From NCBI RefSeq assembly GCF_032229525.1, contig NZ_JAVTWB010000102.1, forward strand, positions 1-64,000: DNA of 64,000 bases. Reading direction: 5' to 3'. Numbering within the stretch: the first letter of the stretch is position 1; the number at the start of each line of letters is the position of its first letter. Under the pieces are notes generated by a model. The model worked only from the letters and a program-made list of their open reading frames with translations, was not told the DNA's origin and did not search any database. This document shows positions 1 to 7,968 of this stretch, in pieces. This stretch comes from Accumulibacter sp032229525. GTDB lineage: Bacteria; Pseudomonadota; Gammaproteobacteria; Burkholderiales; Rhodocyclaceae. A program made the translations under genes and the position numbers.

Positions 1-174
1 GAGAGCGAAGGCCGCGGCGCAGCAATGCCCACCTGGGAGTTTTGCAAGAGGCTCAAGCATGACGATTCTCGCTCTCTATCCCTATCTACCGTTCGGTTCC
101 ATTGAGTACCGTACCGGCCAGAATCTCAACGAATCAGTAAATCGGGCTGAGCTACGGCATAGCCAGGGGCAGCC

Positions 175-1155
175 ATGAGTTGCATGGAACGCATCTACCA
201 GATCGACCAGATTCTCGGCGCTCGCCAGTCGGTCACCCGCAAGGAGTTGCAGGAACGCCTCGGCGTTTCGTGGGCGACGCTGAAGCGTGATATCGCCTAC
301 ATGCGCGATCGCCTGAACGCCCCGCTGATCTTCGACCGCGACCTGGGCGGCTATCGCTTCGAGAAGACCGCAACGCGGGTCGGCCAGCAATATGAACTGC
401 CGGGCCTGTGGTTCACCGCCGAGGAAATCCATGCCCTGCTGACCATGCAGCACCTGCTCTCGAATCTCGACACCGGCGGCCTGCTCGGGCCGCAGATCCA
501 GCCTCTGCTCGCCCGCCTCAGCGGTCTGCTCGGCACTGCCGACAACCCGGTGGAGGAAGTGCAACGGCGCATTCGCATCCAGACCGTCGGCGCCCGCGCG
601 TTTCACCTCGACCACTTCCAGGCTGTCGGCTCCGCCCTGCTGAGGCGAAAGCGCCTGGTCATCCGCTACCACGCGCGCGGCACGGATGTGGTCAGCGAAC
701 GGGAAATCTCGCCGCAACGCCTCAACCATTACCGCGACAACTGGTATCTCGACGCCTGGTGCCACCTGCGCGACGCTCTGCGCGCCTTCTCGGTGGATGC
801 CATCGAGCATGCCGAAATCCTCGACAAGCGGGCCAGGGACGTTGCCGACCAACGTCTCGACGAAGTGCTGGGATCCGGCTACGGCATCTTCTCGGGTGAC
901 GAGGTTTCCTGGGCGGTGCTGCGCTTCACCCCGGAACGGGCGCGCTGGGTTGCCGCCGAGCGCTGGCATCCCAAGCAGGAGGGCCAGTTCCTCGACGACG
1001 GCAGCTACGAGCTGCGCGTGCCCTACGCCGACGACCGCGAATTGATCATGGACATCATGAAGTACGGTGGTGATTGCCAGGTGATCGAGCCGGACGCGGT
1101 GAAGGCGCGGGTGGCGGCGGAGTTCGAATCGGCGTTGGCGCGATATCGGTCGTGA
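175..1155 (+). CDS. WYL-domain transcriptional regulator (YafY/DeoR-like)
   Basis: Protein of 326 aa. Residues about 5-60 form a DeoR-type winged helix (IDQILGARQSVTRKELQERL followed by a recognition-helix-like SWATLKRDI). Residues about 140-215 form a WYL domain with the signature NWYLDAWCHLR, and a C-terminal WCX-like extension follows. WYL proteins are usually cytoplasmic DNA-binding regulators whose WYL domain senses a ligand, often a nucleotide or nucleic acid; the ligand and targets here are unknown. An internal Met at codon 4 is an alternative start, and the upstream Shine-Dalgarno sequence is weak (GGGGCAG). The gene stands alone. The 174 bases before it hold nothing I can recognise, and the next gene downstream belongs to a decayed accessory patch. 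Confidence 0.9.
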   Translation: MSCMERIYQIDQILGARQSVTRKELQERLGVSWATLKRDIAYMRDRLNAPLIFDRDLGGYRFEKTATRVGQQYELPGLWFTAEEIHALLTMQHLLSNLDTGGLLGPQIQPLLARLSGLLGTADNPVEEVQRRIRIQTVGARAFHLDHFQAVGSALLRRKRLVIRYHARGTDVVSEREISPQRLNHYRDNWYLDAWCHLRDALRAFSVDAIEHAEILDKRARDVADQRLDEVLGSGYGIFSGDEVSWAVLRFTPERARWVAAERWHPKQEGQFLDDGSYELRVPYADDRELIMDIMKYGGDCQVIEPDAVKARVAAEFESALARYRS

Positions 1156-1192
1156 ACCACGCTTCATCCTCTTGCGGCAGGGAAGCGAAACA

Positions 1193-1264
1193 TCGCCCGA
1201 TGAATCGCGCTCCTACCCACAAAACGTCTCGCCTGCCTCTGTAGGAGCCCGATTTATCGGGCGA
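1193..1264. repeat. Inverted pair of REP-like palindromic elements
   Basis: Two 24-base elements face each other. The first, at 1193-1216, ends in GCTCCTAC. The second, at 1241-1264, begins GTAGGAGC. The reverse complement of one matches the other at 22 of 24 positions. Each carries its own short hairpin; in the second, GCCCGAT (1247-1253) and ATCGGGC (1256-1262) pair perfectly around TT. The GTAGGAGC head followed by an imperfect palindrome, in inverted pairs outside genes, is the form of REP/BIME sequences known from pseudomonads and other proteobacteria. These are mobilised by RAYT transposases; none is in this window. Confidence 0.7.
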
Positions 1265-1299
1265 CAAAACCTTGTCGTTCGCTGATCACCCCGATCGGG

Positions 1300-1536
1300 G
1301 TTGGTGGCGACAACGATCAGGGCGCAATCGTTCTCAATCGAGTACAGCACGGCCTACGGAAATACCTTGGTCAGGTCACGACGCGCACCGCCTTCTACGA
1401 TGCGCCCCGCTGCGGGATTTGGCTTATCTCCCGCTCTTCAGCCGGGATCGAGGCTTTCCACCAAACGGTCCGCCGGTATGGTGCGCGCTTCGCTGGACAA
1501 CGCCAGAGCTTGATCCAGGATTTAGTCCGCGGACAC
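1300..1536 (-). pseudogene. Relic of a type II toxin-antitoxin pair (unstable antitoxin + ParE/RelE toxin)
   Basis: Read on the minus strand in one frame. Codons at 1536-1438 give VSAD-stop-ILDQALALSSEA... ending DRLVESLDPG-stop, which closely resembles the N-terminus of the addiction-module antitoxin family (Unstab_antitox, TIGR02574). The in-frame TAA stands where the family often has Gln, so a CAA-to-TAA change would explain it. After the TGA at 1438-1440 the same frame gives GRIVEGGARRDLTKVFP-stop-AVLYSIENDCALIVV, resembling the C-terminal half of ParE/RelE toxins (FPYAVLYSIE...LIVAV), with a stop replacing the usual Tyr. The antitoxin C-terminus and toxin N-terminus are missing, so an internal deletion is likely. 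Family assignment is by eye. Confidence 0.6.
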
Positions 1537-1612
1537 GGGGATGTTTGGTCTCCTGTATCAGTTCGTGCGTAATCGGCCATCCTTCGGGTTTGTTTCTGAC
1601 TCGAGATTGACT

Positions 1613-1696
1613 ATTGCACCCTGATGCAATTTACAGTTTCTTATTTTTGTCTTTTAATGCAAACTTGTATCCGTCAAAAATGCATCAGGATGCAAT
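1613..1696 (+). promoter_or_regulatory. Duplicated operator / promoter region of mmyA
   Basis: Two dyads flank an AT-rich stretch. The first, at 1613-1630, is ATTGCA-N6-TGCAAT, a perfect dyad. The second, at 1680-1696, is ATGCA-TCAGGA-TGCAAT. In inverted orientation they share ATTGCAyCCTGATGCA (15 of 16 bases). The second contains the AGGA Shine-Dalgarno sequence and ends three bases before the mmyA start codon. A weak promoter could lie between them (TTACAG at 1631-1636, TTTAAT at 1653-1658). The geometry suggests autorepression by the HTH protein encoded just downstream. Confidence 0.55.
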
Positions 1697-1699
1697 GTT

Positions 1700-2179
1700 A
1701 TGAAAACGAACTTTCCAGGACTCAGGCTTCGCCAACTTGACGCCGCGCTGGAGCGCTGGCGCAGCGCGGACCTGCCACAGCGTCCGGCTTCCGGCTGGAT
1801 CAGAGCCATTCGCGAAGGTCTGGGTATGTCGGCAACGTATCTCGCGGGCAGTTTGGGAGTCGCCACCTCGACGGTGACCCGCATGGAGAGCTCCGAGGCT
1901 GACGAAACCATCAGCCTGGCCACCTTGCGCCGGGCTGCCGCAGCCCTGGACTGCGAGTTGCACTACGCCGTGGTGCCGAGGCAATCACTCGAAAAGACCC
2001 TGGACGGGCGTGCCACGGCACTGGCGCGCGAGCAGATGGCGGCGATCAGCCACAGCATGGCGCTGGAAGCTCAGGCAACGTCGCCGGACGCGCGCGACAC
2101 GCAAGTCCGCGCCCTCGTCGACGCCCTGCGCAAAGCTTCCCCGCGCGCGCTCTGGAAGACCTCTGCGCGGGATCACTGA
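1700..2179 (+). CDS. mmyA: Mobile mystery protein A (XRE-type HTH regulator)
   Basis: Protein of 159 aa. Residues about 32-80 hold a Cro/C1-type helix-turn-helix (GWIRAIREGLGMSATYLAG, then GVATSTVTRMES). The N-terminal segment LRLRQLDAALERW and the overall length fit mobile mystery protein A (TIGR02612 as I recall it). That family is normally followed by mobile mystery protein B, a Fic-domain protein, and the pair is scattered on mobile DNA. Here only the tail of the partner remains. MmyA is probably the DNA-binding repressor of its own operon, because two matching dyads flank its promoter and the second overlaps its ribosome binding site. The surrounding stretch also holds a dead toxin-antitoxin locus. 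With its partner gone, it may persist only as a self-regulated orphan. Confidence 0.8.
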   Translation: MKTNFPGLRLRQLDAALERWRSADLPQRPASGWIRAIREGLGMSATYLAGSLGVATSTVTRMESSEADETISLATLRRAAAALDCELHYAVVPRQSLEKTLDGRATALAREQMAAISHSMALEAQATSPDARDTQVRALVDALRKASPRALWKTSARDH

Positions 2180-2203
2180 TCGACATCAAGGCCAATGTCG
2201 ACG

Positions 2204-2344
2204 ATGCGCCAGCGCCAGCCGCGGTTCACCTGGGGTAGCGCTGGGCTGGTTGATGCGCATGAAACGCGGCAACGCTACATCGCCGCATTGCAGGCCGCGG
2301 ATGCACGAGATATCGCCCCCCTGCTTGCCTTTGCGCGTAGCTGA
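2204..2344 (+). pseudogene. mmyB: C-terminal remnant of mobile mystery protein B (Fic family)
   Basis: The frame ending with TGA at 2342-2344 encodes about 47 residues, including RFTWGSAGLVDAHETRQRY and ending AADARDIAPLLAFARS. This matches the expected C-terminus of mobile mystery protein B, whose ends typically read FTWG...R..Y..ALRAAD...LL.FARS. The Fic core (HxFxDGNGR) is absent, because the reading starts only 25 bases after the mmyA stop. Roughly three quarters of the gene must have been deleted, and the MmyB-like product cannot be an active AMP transferase. A possible ATG lies at 2204, but I see no reason to think it is translated. Confidence 0.65.
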
Positions 2345-2563
2345 TCTCCCGAGACAATAGCAATGAAAACCAGGCTCTCCCGCGATTGGCTTGCCCTGGC
2401 CGCTTGCTCACACAGCTACCGCGCCAGCCTCATGGGACTCCCCGGGATTTGATGCGATGGCCCTGGAATCGGCTCAAGCAAGGCAGCGAGCGGGTTCCGC
2501 TTCCGGTAGAATCGCGCCTTACCGCATCACGCCCGCCTTCCGTCTCCCCTCGCCTGCCCGCCA

Positions 2564-3211
2564 ATGGAATATCTCACTTACTTCATCGACATCATCCTGC
2601 ACCTGGACAAGCACCTTGCGATGCTGGTCCAGCAATACGGCGCGTGGATCTACGTGATCCTCTTCGTGATCATCTTCAGCGAGACCGGCTTCGTCGTCAC
2701 GCCTTTTCTGCCCGGCGACTCGCTGCTCTTCGTTGCCGGCGCACTGGCGGCACTGGGTGGCATGGAGATTGGCCTGCTGATGATCGTCCTGATGGCCGCG
2801 GCGATCCTCGGCAACATGGTCAACTACCAGATCGGCCGCTATCTCGGCCCGAAGGTCTTCCACTGGGAGCAATCACGCTTTTTCAACAAGGCGGCGCTGG
2901 ACAAGACGCACGCCTTTTACGAGAAGCACGGTGGCAAGACGCTGATCATTTCGCGCTTCCTGCCACTGTTTCGTACCTTCGCGCCTTTCGTGGCGGGAAT
3001 CGGCGCGATGACCTATGCCCGTTTCACTTTTTTCAACCTGATCGGCGGCGTGTCGTGGGTCGGAGCGCTGACCCTGGCAGGTTACTGGTTTGGTAATCTG
3101 CCGTGGATTCAGAAGAATCTGACGCTGGTGATCCTGGCGATCATCGTCATTTCCCTGATCCCGCTCTTCATCGGCTGGCTGCAGCACCGCAAGGCAGGGC
3201 CTGGCGCATGA
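2564..3211 (+). CDS. DedA family membrane protein
   Basis: Protein of 215 aa with about five hydrophobic segments (residues 28-48, 52-80, 140-155, 160-180 and 185-203). The first contains the DedA signature ETGFVVTPFLPGDSLLF, with its conserved acidic residue, Pro and GDS. A second signature, SRFLPLFRTFAPFVAGIG, holds the conserved Arg residues. DedA proteins of the inner membrane are needed for envelope integrity; some act as undecaprenyl-phosphate or phospholipid flippases, and the substrate of this one is not known. The final codons overlap purN by four bases (ATGA), so the two genes are translationally coupled. Length is normal for the family. Confidence 0.93.
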   Translation: MEYLTYFIDIILHLDKHLAMLVQQYGAWIYVILFVIIFSETGFVVTPFLPGDSLLFVAGALAALGGMEIGLLMIVLMAAAILGNMVNYQIGRYLGPKVFHWEQSRFFNKAALDKTHAFYEKHGGKTLIISRFLPLFRTFAPFVAGIGAMTYARFTFFNLIGGVSWVGALTLAGYWFGNLPWIQKNLTLVILAIIVISLIPLFIGWLQHRKAGPGA

Positions 3212-3861
3212 TAGCGGTGGTGATTCTGATCTCCGGGCGTGGCAGCAACATGGCGTCGCTGCTCGCCGCCGTCGACGCGGACAGCTTGCCCGTACGCATC
3301 GTCGGCGTGCTCGCCAACCGGCCCGAAGCGGCCGGACTGGAGACGGCGGCCACGTACGGCGTGCCGACCCGGGTCGTCGACCATCGCGCTTTCAGCGAAC
3401 GCGAAGATTTCGACGCGGCGCTGGCCGAGGCGATCGACGGCTTCGAGCCGGACCTGGTCGTGCTGGCGGGATTCATGCGCATTCTCGGCGATGTTTTCGT
3501 CCGCCACTACCACGGCCGGCTGATCAACATCCATCCGTCGCTGTTGCCAACCTTTCCCGGCCTGCACACGCACCGCCGCGCGTTGGACGAGGGCGTGCGG
3601 ATTCATGGCTGCACGGTACACTTCGTGACCCCGGATCTCGATCACGGGCCGATCATCGTCCAGGCCGCGGTGCCGGTGCTCGATGGCGACGACGAGTCGA
3701 CGCTCGCCGCGCGCGTCCTGGCGCAGGAGCACCGGGTCTATCCGCTGGCGGTTCGCTGGCTCGCCGAAGGGCGACTTCGACTGACCGAAGGGCGCGTCGT
3801 GCTGAACCTGCCACAGGATGGCGCCGATGCGCTGATCTCGCCTCGTGCCGCCGGAGCGTAA
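3208..3861 (+). CDS. purN: Phosphoribosylglycinamide formyltransferase
   Basis: Protein of 217 aa. PurN transfers a formyl group from 10-formyltetrahydrofolate to GAR in step 3 of purine synthesis. The N-terminal phosphate-binding motif SGRGSNMASLL and the formyl-transferase signature NIHPSLLPTFPGLHTH are present, the latter with catalytic Asn and His. HGCTVHFVTPDLDHGPII follows, containing the catalytic Asp. The start chosen is the ATG at 3208, which overlaps the DedA stop and places the glycine loop at residue 9 as in relatives. The next gene follows after 12 bases. I see nothing unusual in it. Confidence 0.97.
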   Translation: MIAVVILISGRGSNMASLLAAVDADSLPVRIVGVLANRPEAAGLETAATYGVPTRVVDHRAFSEREDFDAALAEAIDGFEPDLVVLAGFMRILGDVFVRHYHGRLINIHPSLLPTFPGLHTHRRALDEGVRIHGCTVHFVTPDLDHGPIIVQAAVPVLDGDDESTLAARVLAQEHRVYPLAVRWLAEGRLRLTEGRVVLNLPQDGADALISPRAAGA

Positions 3862-3873
3862 ACCGGCTGCCGG

Positions 3874-4887
3874 ATGCCGATCGTCCTGATCATCGCCTTC
3901 GCTACGTCAATGGGCATGCATGCCCTGGTACTCTTCGGCCCGGATATCGACTTGTCGATCGCCAGCGAGCCTCCTCCCCGGCTGATCGCCGAACTGCTAC
4001 CGCCGCCGGCAGCGGAGCTGCCCGTCGAGGCGCCGCCAAAGCCGGTCGCAACAGCGGCCAAAAGTCGGGCGGCGAAACGCAAACCGCAGGTGCTGGCCAA
4101 GCGGGCACCTGTCTTGAACGTACCCGAATCGCCGGCGCTGATCCCCGAAACGCCGCCCGGGCTCGCTCGCGAGCCGGCGTCGGGGTCCAGGTCGACCGCT
4201 GCCCTGGCGCCGGCCGCGCCATCCCCCGAGGCGCTGCCGGTACCGGCTGAGTCCCGGCTGCCAGCGCAGGGAATGATTCACTACCGCATCGATCGCGGTG
4301 ACCAGGGCTTCATGATCGGTGAGTCGACACACCACTGGGCGATGGTCGACGGAACCTACCGGATCACCGCCGTCACGGAAACCAACGGCCTGATCGCACT
4401 GTTCAAACCCTTACGAATCGAACTCGAGAGCCGCGGCAAGCTAAGCGCTGAGGGATTGGTGCCGGAGCGCTTCGTCACCCGTCGCAAGGGTCGCGAGACC
4501 AATGAGCAAGCCGAGTTCGACTGGGACGAGATGCAGGTACGCATCGGCAAGCGGCCGGCGCAGGCATTGCGCCCCGGTTCACAGGACCTTCTCTCCTTTC
4601 ATTACCAGTTGGGATGGGTCTCCGACCTGGCTACCGGCACCACCCTGCCGATTGCCACCGGCAAGAAATACGAGCAATACCGGATCGAGCTCATCGGCGA
4701 CGAGGAAATAAAAACGCCGGCCGGCACCTTCCGCTCACTGCATCTGCGCGTGCCGGGCGAATCGACAACCGAACTCTGGCTGGCCTACGATCGTTCCCTG
4801 CTCCCGGTGAAGATCCAGCATACCGACCGTGATGGCGCGATCTACGTGCAGACGGCGACGACCATCGAACTCAGCCAGGAGCCCTAA
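3874..4887 (+). CDS. DUF3108 domain protein with TonB-like N-terminus
   Basis: Protein of 337 aa. Residues 1-22 form one membrane anchor (MPIVLIIAFATSMGMHALVL). Residues about 30-125 are Pro/Ala-rich (PPPRLIAELLPPPAAELP and on), like the periplasm-spanning linker of TonB-type proteins. Residues about 128-335 form a DUF3108 domain, predicted beta-rich and periplasmic, with unknown function. In betaproteobacteria DUF3108 genes commonly sit next to purN, as here; this is recalled context rather than something tested. The stop is two bases before the GTG of the methyltransferase gene, so the genes are probably co-transcribed. Confidence 0.85.
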   Translation: MPIVLIIAFATSMGMHALVLFGPDIDLSIASEPPPRLIAELLPPPAAELPVEAPPKPVATAAKSRAAKRKPQVLAKRAPVLNVPESPALIPETPPGLAREPASGSRSTAALAPAAPSPEALPVPAESRLPAQGMIHYRIDRGDQGFMIGESTHHWAMVDGTYRITAVTETNGLIALFKPLRIELESRGKLSAEGLVPERFVTRRKGRETNEQAEFDWDEMQVRIGKRPAQALRPGSQDLLSFHYQLGWVSDLATGTTLPIATGKKYEQYRIELIGDEEIKTPAGTFRSLHLRVPGESTTELWLAYDRSLLPVKIQHTDRDGAIYVQTATTIELSQEP

Positions 4888-4889
4888 AC

Positions 4890-6146
4890 GTGCGTTTTAC
4901 CCCCGCCCTCTTTCATCATTCCAAGACCCTGCTGTCGGAAGTGCTGCGCTTCGATTTTCCGGCCGACCGGCTGGTCTCGGACTATTTCCGCCAGCATCGC
5001 GAACTCGGTCATGCCGACCGCGGCTTCGTTGCCGAAACGGTGTTCACCGTGCTCCGCCGCAAGCGCTCGCTGTCCGCCCGCTGTGCCGGTGAGCTGACCT
5101 CTCGGCGGCTGCTGCTGGCGACGTTGGCCTGCCTGCAGGGCATGAACCGGCGCGAGTTGGACGTGGTGTTGACCGAGGCCGAGCGTCACTGGCTGGCCCA
5201 CGCCAAGGCCGTACAGATACGCGAGCTGCCAGCAGCGGAGCGCCTCGATCTGCCTGACTGGCTGTACGAGCTGCTGGTCGCGCAGTTTGCTGCCGATGAA
5301 ATCGAGCCCTTGGCAGCCGGGCTCAATCAACCGGCTCCTCTTGATCTGCGTGTCAATTCGCTCAAGGCCGGACGGGCGGAGGTATTGGAGCGCTTGCGCG
5401 CCGACGGTCTGCCGGCCGAGCCGTGCCCCTATTCACCGCTGGGCATTCGTCTGGCCGGCAAGCCGGCGCTGTCGAAGCACCCCTTGTTCATCGATGGCAG
5501 CATCGAAGTGCAGGATGAAGGCAGCCAGTTGCTCGGCTTCCTGCTGCAGCCCCGGAGGGGCGAAATGGTCGCCGATTTCTGTGCCGGAGCCGGCGGCAAG
5601 ACCCTGCTCCTGGGCGCCCTGATGCGCTCGCAGGGTAGACTCTACGCCTTCGATGTTTCCGACCAGCGGCTGGCCAGGCTGAAGCCGCGGCTGGCACGTT
5701 CCGGCCTGTCGAACGTCCATCCGGTGCGCATCGACTCCGAGCGCGACATCAAGATCAAGCGTCTGGCCGGCAAACTGGATCGTGTGCTGGTCGATGCGCC
5801 ATGCTCGGGGCTGGGCACCTTGCGTCGCAATCCTGACCTGAAATGGCGGCAAACGCCAGAAAGCGTTGCCGAACTGAGCGTCAAACAGGCGGCGATTCTG
5901 GCCGCTGCGGCCAGTCTGGTGAAGAAAGGCGGACGGCTGGTTTACGCCACCTGCAGCCTGCTCGAGGCGGAGAACGAGGCGGTGGTCCAGGCCTTCCTGA
6001 CGCAGCACCCGGAGTTTGCCGTGCGCTCGGCGCAGGAGATCCTCGGCAAGCAGGAGATTTCGATCGACTGCGGCGAGCGGCTCCGACTGTTGCCGCATCG
6101 CCACGGAACGGACGCTTTCTACGCGGCGACCATGGAGCGGCAATGA
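4890..6146 (+). CDS. RsmB/NOP-family RNA (cytosine-5) methyltransferase
   Basis: Protein of 418 aa, with GTG start. The family methylates C5 of cytosine in rRNA (E. coli RsmB: 16S C967) using S-adenosylmethionine. Residues about 225-245 are the SAM loop DFCAGAGGKTLLLGALM. DAPCSGLGTLRRNPDLKW, with Cys305, is the release-step cysteine motif, and YATCSLLEAEN, with Cys355, holds the nucleophile. An N-terminal RNA-binding-like region of about 140 residues precedes the PUA/ferredoxin-like segment. Assignment to RsmB rather than RsmF or another paralogue is uncertain, so no symbol is given. It overlaps the channel gene downstream by four bases. Confidence 0.9.
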   Translation: MRFTPALFHHSKTLLSEVLRFDFPADRLVSDYFRQHRELGHADRGFVAETVFTVLRRKRSLSARCAGELTSRRLLLATLACLQGMNRRELDVVLTEAERHWLAHAKAVQIRELPAAERLDLPDWLYELLVAQFAADEIEPLAAGLNQPAPLDLRVNSLKAGRAEVLERLRADGLPAEPCPYSPLGIRLAGKPALSKHPLFIDGSIEVQDEGSQLLGFLLQPRRGEMVADFCAGAGGKTLLLGALMRSQGRLYAFDVSDQRLARLKPRLARSGLSNVHPVRIDSERDIKIKRLAGKLDRVLVDAPCSGLGTLRRNPDLKWRQTPESVAELSVKQAAILAAAASLVKKGGRLVYATCSLLEAENEAVVQAFLTQHPEFAVRSAQEILGKQEISIDCGERLRLLPHRHGTDAFYAATMERQ

Positions 6147-7474
6147 ACGAAACGACCCACGCAAAAGGGAGCTTTGCCTCGCTGTTCTTCGATCTCTGGC
6201 GGGACTTTCAGGACCCGGGTTTTCTCTGGCAGGTGCTGGCCCTGCTGATCTGCCTGCTCCTCGCGTGGGGCCTGTCGCGCTACTGGCTACAGCAGGATCA
6301 CGCCCAGTCGAGCGCCGACCATGGGCTGCTGCGCGCTTTCGGGACCGGCAGCCTGAAGCGCATCGCTTTCCCCCTGCTGGCGCTGCTCCTGATCCTGATT
6401 GTGCGCAAGATGTTCCGCTACTGGGAACTCGGGCCGGTCAGCCTGCTCGACCTGGCGGTACCACTACTGTTGTCGATGGCCCTGGTGCGCACAGTGATCT
6501 ACGTCGTGCACCACGCTTTCGCCCCGAGCAGCTTGCTGGCCACCTCGGAGCGCTTGATCGCGACCTGTATCTGGATCGGCCTGGCGCTCCACCTCACCGG
6601 CCTGGCGACGCCACTGATCGAAATGCTCGAACAGGTGAGTTTCAATGTCGGCAAGGAGAAACTGGATCTGTGGGCACTGCTCACCGGTCTGGTAACAGTG
6701 GTCATCACGGTGCTGCTCGCGCTGTGGATCTCCGGCGTCATCGAAACGCGCGTGTTGTCCCGACAGAGCCTCGACGCCAGCATACGCGTGGTTCTCGGCC
6801 GGCTGGTCAAGGCCGTGCTGACGGTGCTTGCCCTGCTCCTGAGCCTGTCGATCGTCGGCATCGACATTACCGCCCTGTCGGTATTCAGCGGCGCGCTTGC
6901 GGTCGGCCTCGGATTCGGGCTGCAGAAGATCGCCAGCAACTACGTCAGCGGCTTCATCATCCTGCTCGACCGTTCGATTCGCCTCGGCAACGTGATCGCC
7001 GTCGACCCGCTGACCACCGGCGTGGTGATGCTGATTACTGCCCGCTATACGGTGGTGCGCACGCTGACCGGCACCGAGGTGATCATCCCCAACGAGTATC
7101 TGGTGTCGAACATCATCCGCAACGAGTCGTACACCGATTCACGGGTACGCTTCCAGGCCTCGGTTCAGGTGGCCTATGGCACTGATCTCGATACAGCGAT
7201 ACGCCTGATTGGCGAGGCTGCCCATGCGCATCAGAGAGTGCTGGCCGACCCGGCGCCGCAAGTTCTGGTCCTCGCTTTTGCCGAGAGTGGCATCAATCTC
7301 GAGCTGCGCTTCTGGATTGCCGACCCCGAGAATGGCACCGGCAGCATCGTCTCGGCGATCAACCTGGCGATCTGGCGGTTGTTTCGCCAGAACGGCATCC
7401 AGATTCCCTTCCCGCAGCGCGAGGTGCGGCTGGTTGGGGGCTTGCCACCGGCAGTCGCGCCAGCCGCGGATTGA
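6143..7474 (+). CDS. MscS-family mechanosensitive ion channel
   Basis: Protein of 443 aa, from the ATG that overlaps the preceding stop. Five or six hydrophobic segments precede the pore helix. The pore-lining TM3 region reads FSGALAVGLGFGLQKIASNY, with the Gly/Ala-rich face typical of MscS. It is followed by the beta-domain segments GFIILLDRSIRLGNVI and TGTEVIIPNEYLVSNIIRN. It is longer than E. coli MscS (286 aa) because of about 150 extra N-terminal residues with additional membrane helices. The role is pressure release or ion flux in the inner membrane under osmotic downshock. The gene ends a compact five-gene run (dedA to mscS). Confidence 0.92.
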   Translation: MNETTHAKGSFASLFFDLWRDFQDPGFLWQVLALLICLLLAWGLSRYWLQQDHAQSSADHGLLRAFGTGSLKRIAFPLLALLLILIVRKMFRYWELGPVSLLDLAVPLLLSMALVRTVIYVVHHAFAPSSLLATSERLIATCIWIGLALHLTGLATPLIEMLEQVSFNVGKEKLDLWALLTGLVTVVITVLLALWISGVIETRVLSRQSLDASIRVVLGRLVKAVLTVLALLLSLSIVGIDITALSVFSGALAVGLGFGLQKIASNYVSGFIILLDRSIRLGNVIAVDPLTTGVVMLITARYTVVRTLTGTEVIIPNEYLVSNIIRNESYTDSRVRFQASVQVAYGTDLDTAIRLIGEAAHAHQRVLADPAPQVLVLAFAESGINLELRFWIADPENGTGSIVSAINLAIWRLFRQNGIQIPFPQREVRLVGGLPPAVAPAAD

Positions 7475-7540
7475 GCTTGCCGACCGCGGTGGCCGGCGGC
7501 GATCGGGTAAACCATCCCGCGGCTACTCAGCGGCGGTTAC

Positions 7541-7729
7541 TCAGTGTCGCTTGCGGCGACTGGCTGTCCGCCAGCGACGCGCGCCGTACCACACCAGCGT
7601 CGTGGCAGCGGCGATCAGCAAGGCCTTGAGCAGGTCCATCTGACCGACACTCAACATATCCCAGGCGGCGATACCGACAAAGATCCCGACCCCCTCGGCC
7701 GCCGGAAAGGATACTTGTGGATCGGCCAA
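7541..7729 (-). CDS. Small single-span membrane protein, unknown function
   Basis: 62 aa from a TTG start five bases after the stop of the small gene upstream. The chain has a mildly hydrophobic middle (EGVGIFVGIAAWDMLSVGQ), then one likely membrane span (LLKALLIAAATTLVWYGA), then a strongly basic C-terminus (RRWRTASRRKRH), predicting N-out/C-in topology by the positive-inside rule. An AGGTG sequence lies about 10 bases before the TTG. I recognise no family. Coding reality is supported by the orderly hydrophobic/basic layout and by the tight spacing behind another small gene in a minus-strand run headed by a two-component system. Confidence 0.5.
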   Translation of the reverse strand: MADPQVSFPAAEGVGIFVGIAAWDMLSVGQMDLLKALLIAAATTLVWYGARRWRTASRRKRH

Positions 7730-7734
7730 AACGT

Positions 7735-7890
7735 TCAGTCACCTGCCAGCACGAAATGATGGGTCTCGCCGCAACCCCCTGAAAAATCGTCCTCGCCACT
7801 GCCTTGCGCGGAGGAGACTCCTTCGCTGGCAAAAAAATGTTGGCGCGCTACGGCCAGAAATTGCTCGCAGCTCAGCTTGAATTCGCTCAT
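7735..7890 (-). CDS. Small protein of 51 aa with a strong ribosome binding site
   Basis: The minus strand reads GGAGGAAGACGAC directly before ATG at 7890, a near-consensus Shine-Dalgarno sequence. The product begins MSEFKLSCEQFLAVARQHFF and ends ETHHFVLAGD. It has two Cys, a Gly/Ser/acidic middle (QGSGEDDFSGGCG) and three His, so metal or redox chemistry is conceivable, but nothing proves it. No family is recognised. It lies 78 bases after the histidine kinase stop and five bases before the next small gene, suggesting one operon of response regulator, kinase and two small products. Confidence 0.55.
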   Translation of the reverse strand: MSEFKLSCEQFLAVARQHFFASEGVSSAQGSGEDDFSGGCGETHHFVLAGD

Positions 7891-7968
7891 GTCGTCTTCC
7901 TCCATCGTTATTTTAGGAACAGCCGCCGATGATAGGGGCGACGAGCCGGAAGCTGTGCAGTGGTTACG

